Shown: positions 63,908 through 64,000 of the stretch, in pieces
Position numbering within the stretch: the first letter of the stretch is position 1
Layout: every line of letters starts with the position of its first letter
NCBI GenBank assembly: GCA_019009955.1
Contig: CM032229.1
Coordinates: 144,951,501 to 145,015,500 of the forward strand
Direction of reading: 5' to 3'
DNA: 64,000 bases
Origin: Riptortus pedestris
Lineage: Eukaryota > Arthropoda > Insecta > Hemiptera > Alydidae
Made by a program: the position numbers and the translations under genes
The notes under the pieces: model-generated
The model's input: only the letters and a program-made list of their open reading frames with translations
What the model was told of the DNA's origin: nothing
Database searches by the model: none

Positions 63908-64000
63908 GTACGCCCTACGCCCTGATGCTTTGAGGATGGTAATGTATTCCCGAAAAATAAACTGGGGAGCCAGAAAAAAGTGTTCTGATTAATCTGATTC

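Overview
The window reads as a piece of an AT-rich arthropod, probably insect, nuclear genome. It has one split protein-coding gene with GT/AG introns. The rest is dominated by transposable elements typical of arthropods: an R1-clade-like LINE, Penelope-like elements, piggyBac-type TTAA elements, hAT and Merlin/ISXO2 remnants, and a very abundant short repeat. No bacterial operons, rRNA genes, complete tRNA genes or CRISPR arrays were seen. All identifications come from reading motifs; no database search was possible.

The only host gene I can assemble is a phospholipase D3 (PLD3/PLD4-type) homologue on the + strand. Ten coding exons between 8151 and 22479 splice in phase into about 490 codons with a type II membrane anchor, both HKD motifs and a normal stop. 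The start codon lies in an exon I could not place. Its introns carry tandem Helentron-like repeats (11811-12720) and one such repeat split by a Penelope-like insertion (19814-21660).

The dominant repeat, called family H here, is present as more than 20 full or partial copies on both strands. Its layout is a TTTTAGCAGATTTCCC-type end, a variable microsatellite (TA, TG or GA), an inverted copy of that end, and a terminal ACGCA/TGCGT hairpin running into T's. This matches non-autonomous Helentron elements (HINE/DINE-1-like). Copies lie head to tail and act as landing pads for other elements. A second repeat, family B, with an approximately 300-bp internal tandem unit, sits repeatedly inside or beside (TA)n tracts.

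Region by region: 1-5,000 holds inverted Penelope-like fragments and a 52/77-bp minisatellite. 6,128-6,382 is a Merlin/ISXO2-like transposase tail. 8,151-22,479 is the PLD3-like gene. 24,240-24,690 is a decayed RTE-type endonuclease. 29,007-29,590 is a piggyBac MITE. 32,879-37,498 is a three-level nest: an H repeat containing a dead piggyBac, which contains a 1.7-kb element with 20-bp TIRs, a 4-bp AATT target duplication and a 331-codon DUF7869-like ORF. 37,743-39,467 is a TIR element split by a solo LTR. 39,955-40,119 is a hAT tail. 41,430-50,430 is mostly H and B repeats plus another piggyBac. 50,638-55,350 is a nearly intact but 3'-truncated LINE between GA-rich arrays. 55,879-63,427 is more H repeats, a decayed minisatellite, tRNA-like fragments and a LINE tail.

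The most interesting object is the DUF7869-like ORF inside a cleanly delimited DNA transposon. Its insertion point can be read exactly, because removing it with one AATT rejoins a recognisable piggyBac reading frame.
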